From assembly GCA_036559665.1 (NCBI GenBank), contig DATBSS010000736.1, positions 1 to 7,471 on the forward strand: a stretch of DNA of 7,471 nucleotides, in the 5' to 3' direction. The position numbers and the translations under genes are program-made. The stretch comes from DASRBA01 sp036559665 (GTDB taxonomy: Bacteria > Myxococcota > Myxococcia > Myxococcales > Myxococcaceae). The notes below the pieces were generated by a model. The model made no database searches. It saw only the letters and a program-made list of their open reading frames with translations, and had not been told where the DNA came from. This document shows, piece after piece, positions 6,689 through 7,471 of the stretch. Position 1 is the first letter of the stretch; each line of letters begins with the position of its first letter.

Positions 6689-6733
6689 AAGAAGCCCCGG
6701 TTTCGCGAGGTTGCGGAGCCGGGGCTTCTTCTT
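6689..6733 (+). terminator. Strong stem-loop terminator behind the tRNA fragment
   Basis: AAGAAGCCCCGG (6689-6700) and CCGGGGCTTCTT (6719-6730) form a perfect 12-bp stem around an 18-base loop, with further CTT after the 3' arm. The A-rich 5' base and T-rich 3' base of the stem are typical of a Rho-independent terminator and could work in both directions. It begins 4 bases after the tRNA discriminator base, so it is most simply the original terminator of the tRNA gene, retained with the 3' fragment. Confidence 0.75.
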
Positions 6734-6736
6734 GCG

Positions 6737-6772
6737 GGTGCATCGGGTGGAACTGATGCACCGGCTGATGCA
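6737..6772. repeat. Cluster of TGATGCA inverted and direct repeats
   Basis: GGTGCATC (6737-6744) is the perfect inverse of GATGCACC (6755-6762). The 8-mer CTGATGCA occurs at 6753-6760 and again at 6765-6772, a direct repeat with a 12-base period (start to start). Three copies of the core thus sit within 36 bases between the terminator and the AlbA_2 gene. They could be a repressor operator for that gene or arm-type binding sites for an integrase or excisionase beside the tRNA scar; sequence alone cannot separate these. Confidence 0.5.
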
Positions 6773-6812
6773 TTCTGCCGAGCGAACCTTCGCGCTTGCG
6801 CCGTTCGTCTAC

Positions 6813-6818
6813 GGAGGG
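6813..6818 (+). promoter_or_regulatory. Shine-Dalgarno of the AlbA_2 gene
   Basis: GGAGGG ends 8 bases before the ATG at 6827. It is the only strong ribosome binding site seen in the window and fixes the start of the downstream gene, since no in-frame start codon occurs between the repeat cluster and this ATG. Confidence 0.8.
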
Positions 6819-6826
6819 CCAACCAG

Positions 6827-7471
6827 ATGGGACTCCCGCGCTTTCCTCGGATCGAGGATCTCCTTGGCGCTCGCCTCGACAACCTAGAGGAGAAGCACCT
6901 CCAGGCAGTTGTAGGCCGCTCAGGAACGGATCCCGTCCGCGAGGACGCCGACTTGGACTTCAAAGAGGCTCTCTACGCGGAAAGCCGGCAGGCTGACTTG
7001 GCGGCCGATGTGGCAGCGATGGCGAATTCGAGAGGGGGCGTGCTGCTCATCGGCATCGGGGGCAACGACATTGCCGCTATCCTTTCGCCGGTTCAGGTCA
7101 CTGACGCCGAGGAGCGTCGAATGCGGCAGATCATCGCGGATCGGGTCTTCCCGCGTCCGGACTACGAGATTGCAGCCATTCCGATCGGCGGGTCGCCGGA
7201 TCAGGGAGTCTTCGTGATCGCCATTCCCAAGAGCCCCTTCGCTCCACACGCAGCAAGGGACGGCGGTCTGCGCTACTACGTGCGAGATGGCGCGAGGAAT
7301 CGCCCACTGTCCGAGAGCGAGATCGCCGATGCCTACAAGAATAGGTTCGAACTGGCGCGCGCTCAGGCCGACCGCCTGTCAGAGGTAGACGCTGAGGCGA
7401 TCGAAAACTACCCGCATATCGAGACCTGGCTTCGCCTTTCGCTCGTGCCGACGATCCCGGGCAGCATGCCC
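6827..7471 (+). CDS. AlbA_2 (Schlafen-like) domain protein, cut by right window edge
   Basis: The frame is open from the ATG at 6827 to the window end (215 codons). It is missing from a closed-ORF listing because its stop lies outside. Residues about 40-85 carry the AlbA_2 hallmark: DLDFKEALYAESRQADLAAD followed by a small-residue turn, then SRGGVLLIGIGG. Residues about 128-175 carry the second half, VFVIAIPKSPFAPHAARDG, then RYYVRDGARNRPLSESEIA. This fold (PF04326, once called 'divergent AAA-4') binds nucleic acid and is often fused to helix-turn-helix regulators, helicases or Schlafen-type nucleases. What follows residue 215 is unknown, so the activity cannot be assigned. The residue 176-215 stretch begins a helical region (ELARAQADRLSEVDAEAIEN). 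Codon use includes CTA, GTA, TCA, TTG, AAT and ATT, rare in the left-hand genes, which suggests later acquisition. Such proteins are frequent in accessory and defence-type regions, but a defence role here is inference. Confidence 0.85.
   Translation, partial: MGLPRFPRIEDLLGARLDNLEEKHLQAVVGRSGTDPVREDADLDFKEALYAESRQADLAADVAAMANSRGGVLLIGIGGNDIAAILSPVQVTDAEERRMRQIIADRVFPRPDYEIAAIPIGGSPDQGVFVIAIPKSPFAPHAARDGGLRYYVRDGARNRPLSESEIADAYKNRFELARAQADRLSEVDAEAIENYPHIETWLRLSLVPTIPGSMP

Noticed and set aside
6535..6826. CRISPR array or insertion-sequence ends
   Set aside because: The repeats here are only 8 bases long with no regular spacers of CRISPR size, and no transposase or matching terminal inverted repeats are visible.
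6595..6963. Minus-strand open frame of 122 codons across the tRNA fragment
   Set aside because: Its segment SGGPGSNRRPRAW is the familiar false protein produced by reading a tRNA T-arm region antisense. The frame also covers the terminator and the start of the AlbA_2 gene.
6920..7249. Minus-strand open frame of 109 codons and the plus-strand frames at 6796-6996 and 7008-7217
   Set aside because: All overlap the AlbA_2 coding frame, which has a strong Shine-Dalgarno and a recognisable domain. These are shadows.

Overview
The window is high-GC bacterial DNA. Its coding frames are strongly biased to G or C at the third codon position. Long multi-domain signalling kinases and the general style of the proteins point to a myxobacterium-like organism (Myxococcota, perhaps an Anaeromyxobacter relative). 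That placement is inferred from composition and protein flavour, not proven.

Positions 1-6048, minus strand, hold a compact signalling operon read right to left. A six-helix integral membrane protein of unknown function (5206-6048) is followed after 15 bases by a large cytoplasmic hybrid kinase (1828-5190). The kinase order is REC-GAF-PAS-HisKA-HATPase-REC-REC-GGDEF-like. A second, membrane-bound histidine kinase (1-1831, with Cache-like sensor and HAMP) starts inside the stop codon of the hybrid kinase (ATGA overlap). It runs off the left edge of the window just short of its expected C-terminus. Neither kinase has a DNA-binding output domain, so a separate response regulator probably lies elsewhere, or the receivers and the GGDEF-like module are the output.

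Positions 6076-6534, plus strand, hold a small VOC/glyoxalase-fold protein. It diverges from the membrane-protein gene across only 27 bases and ends in a lysine/alanine-rich, histone-H1-like tail.

Positions 6535-6826 contain no protein gene but are rich in structure: a weak terminator-like hairpin, the 3' half of a tRNA-Gly(CCC) gene with no 5' half, a perfect 12-bp stem terminator directly behind it, and a cluster of short inverted and direct repeats built on TGATGCA. This looks like an attachment-site scar or the edge of an integrated element.

From 6827 to the right edge, plus strand, a gene with a good Shine-Dalgarno encodes a protein with an AlbA_2 (Schlafen-like, PF04326) domain, cut off by the window end. 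Its codon use is visibly less GC-biased than the genes on the left, and such proteins are common in mobile or defence-type accessory regions. The most interesting part of the window is therefore the junction at about 6638-6830. The most unusual single protein is the 1120-residue hybrid kinase with its altered GGDEF signature.
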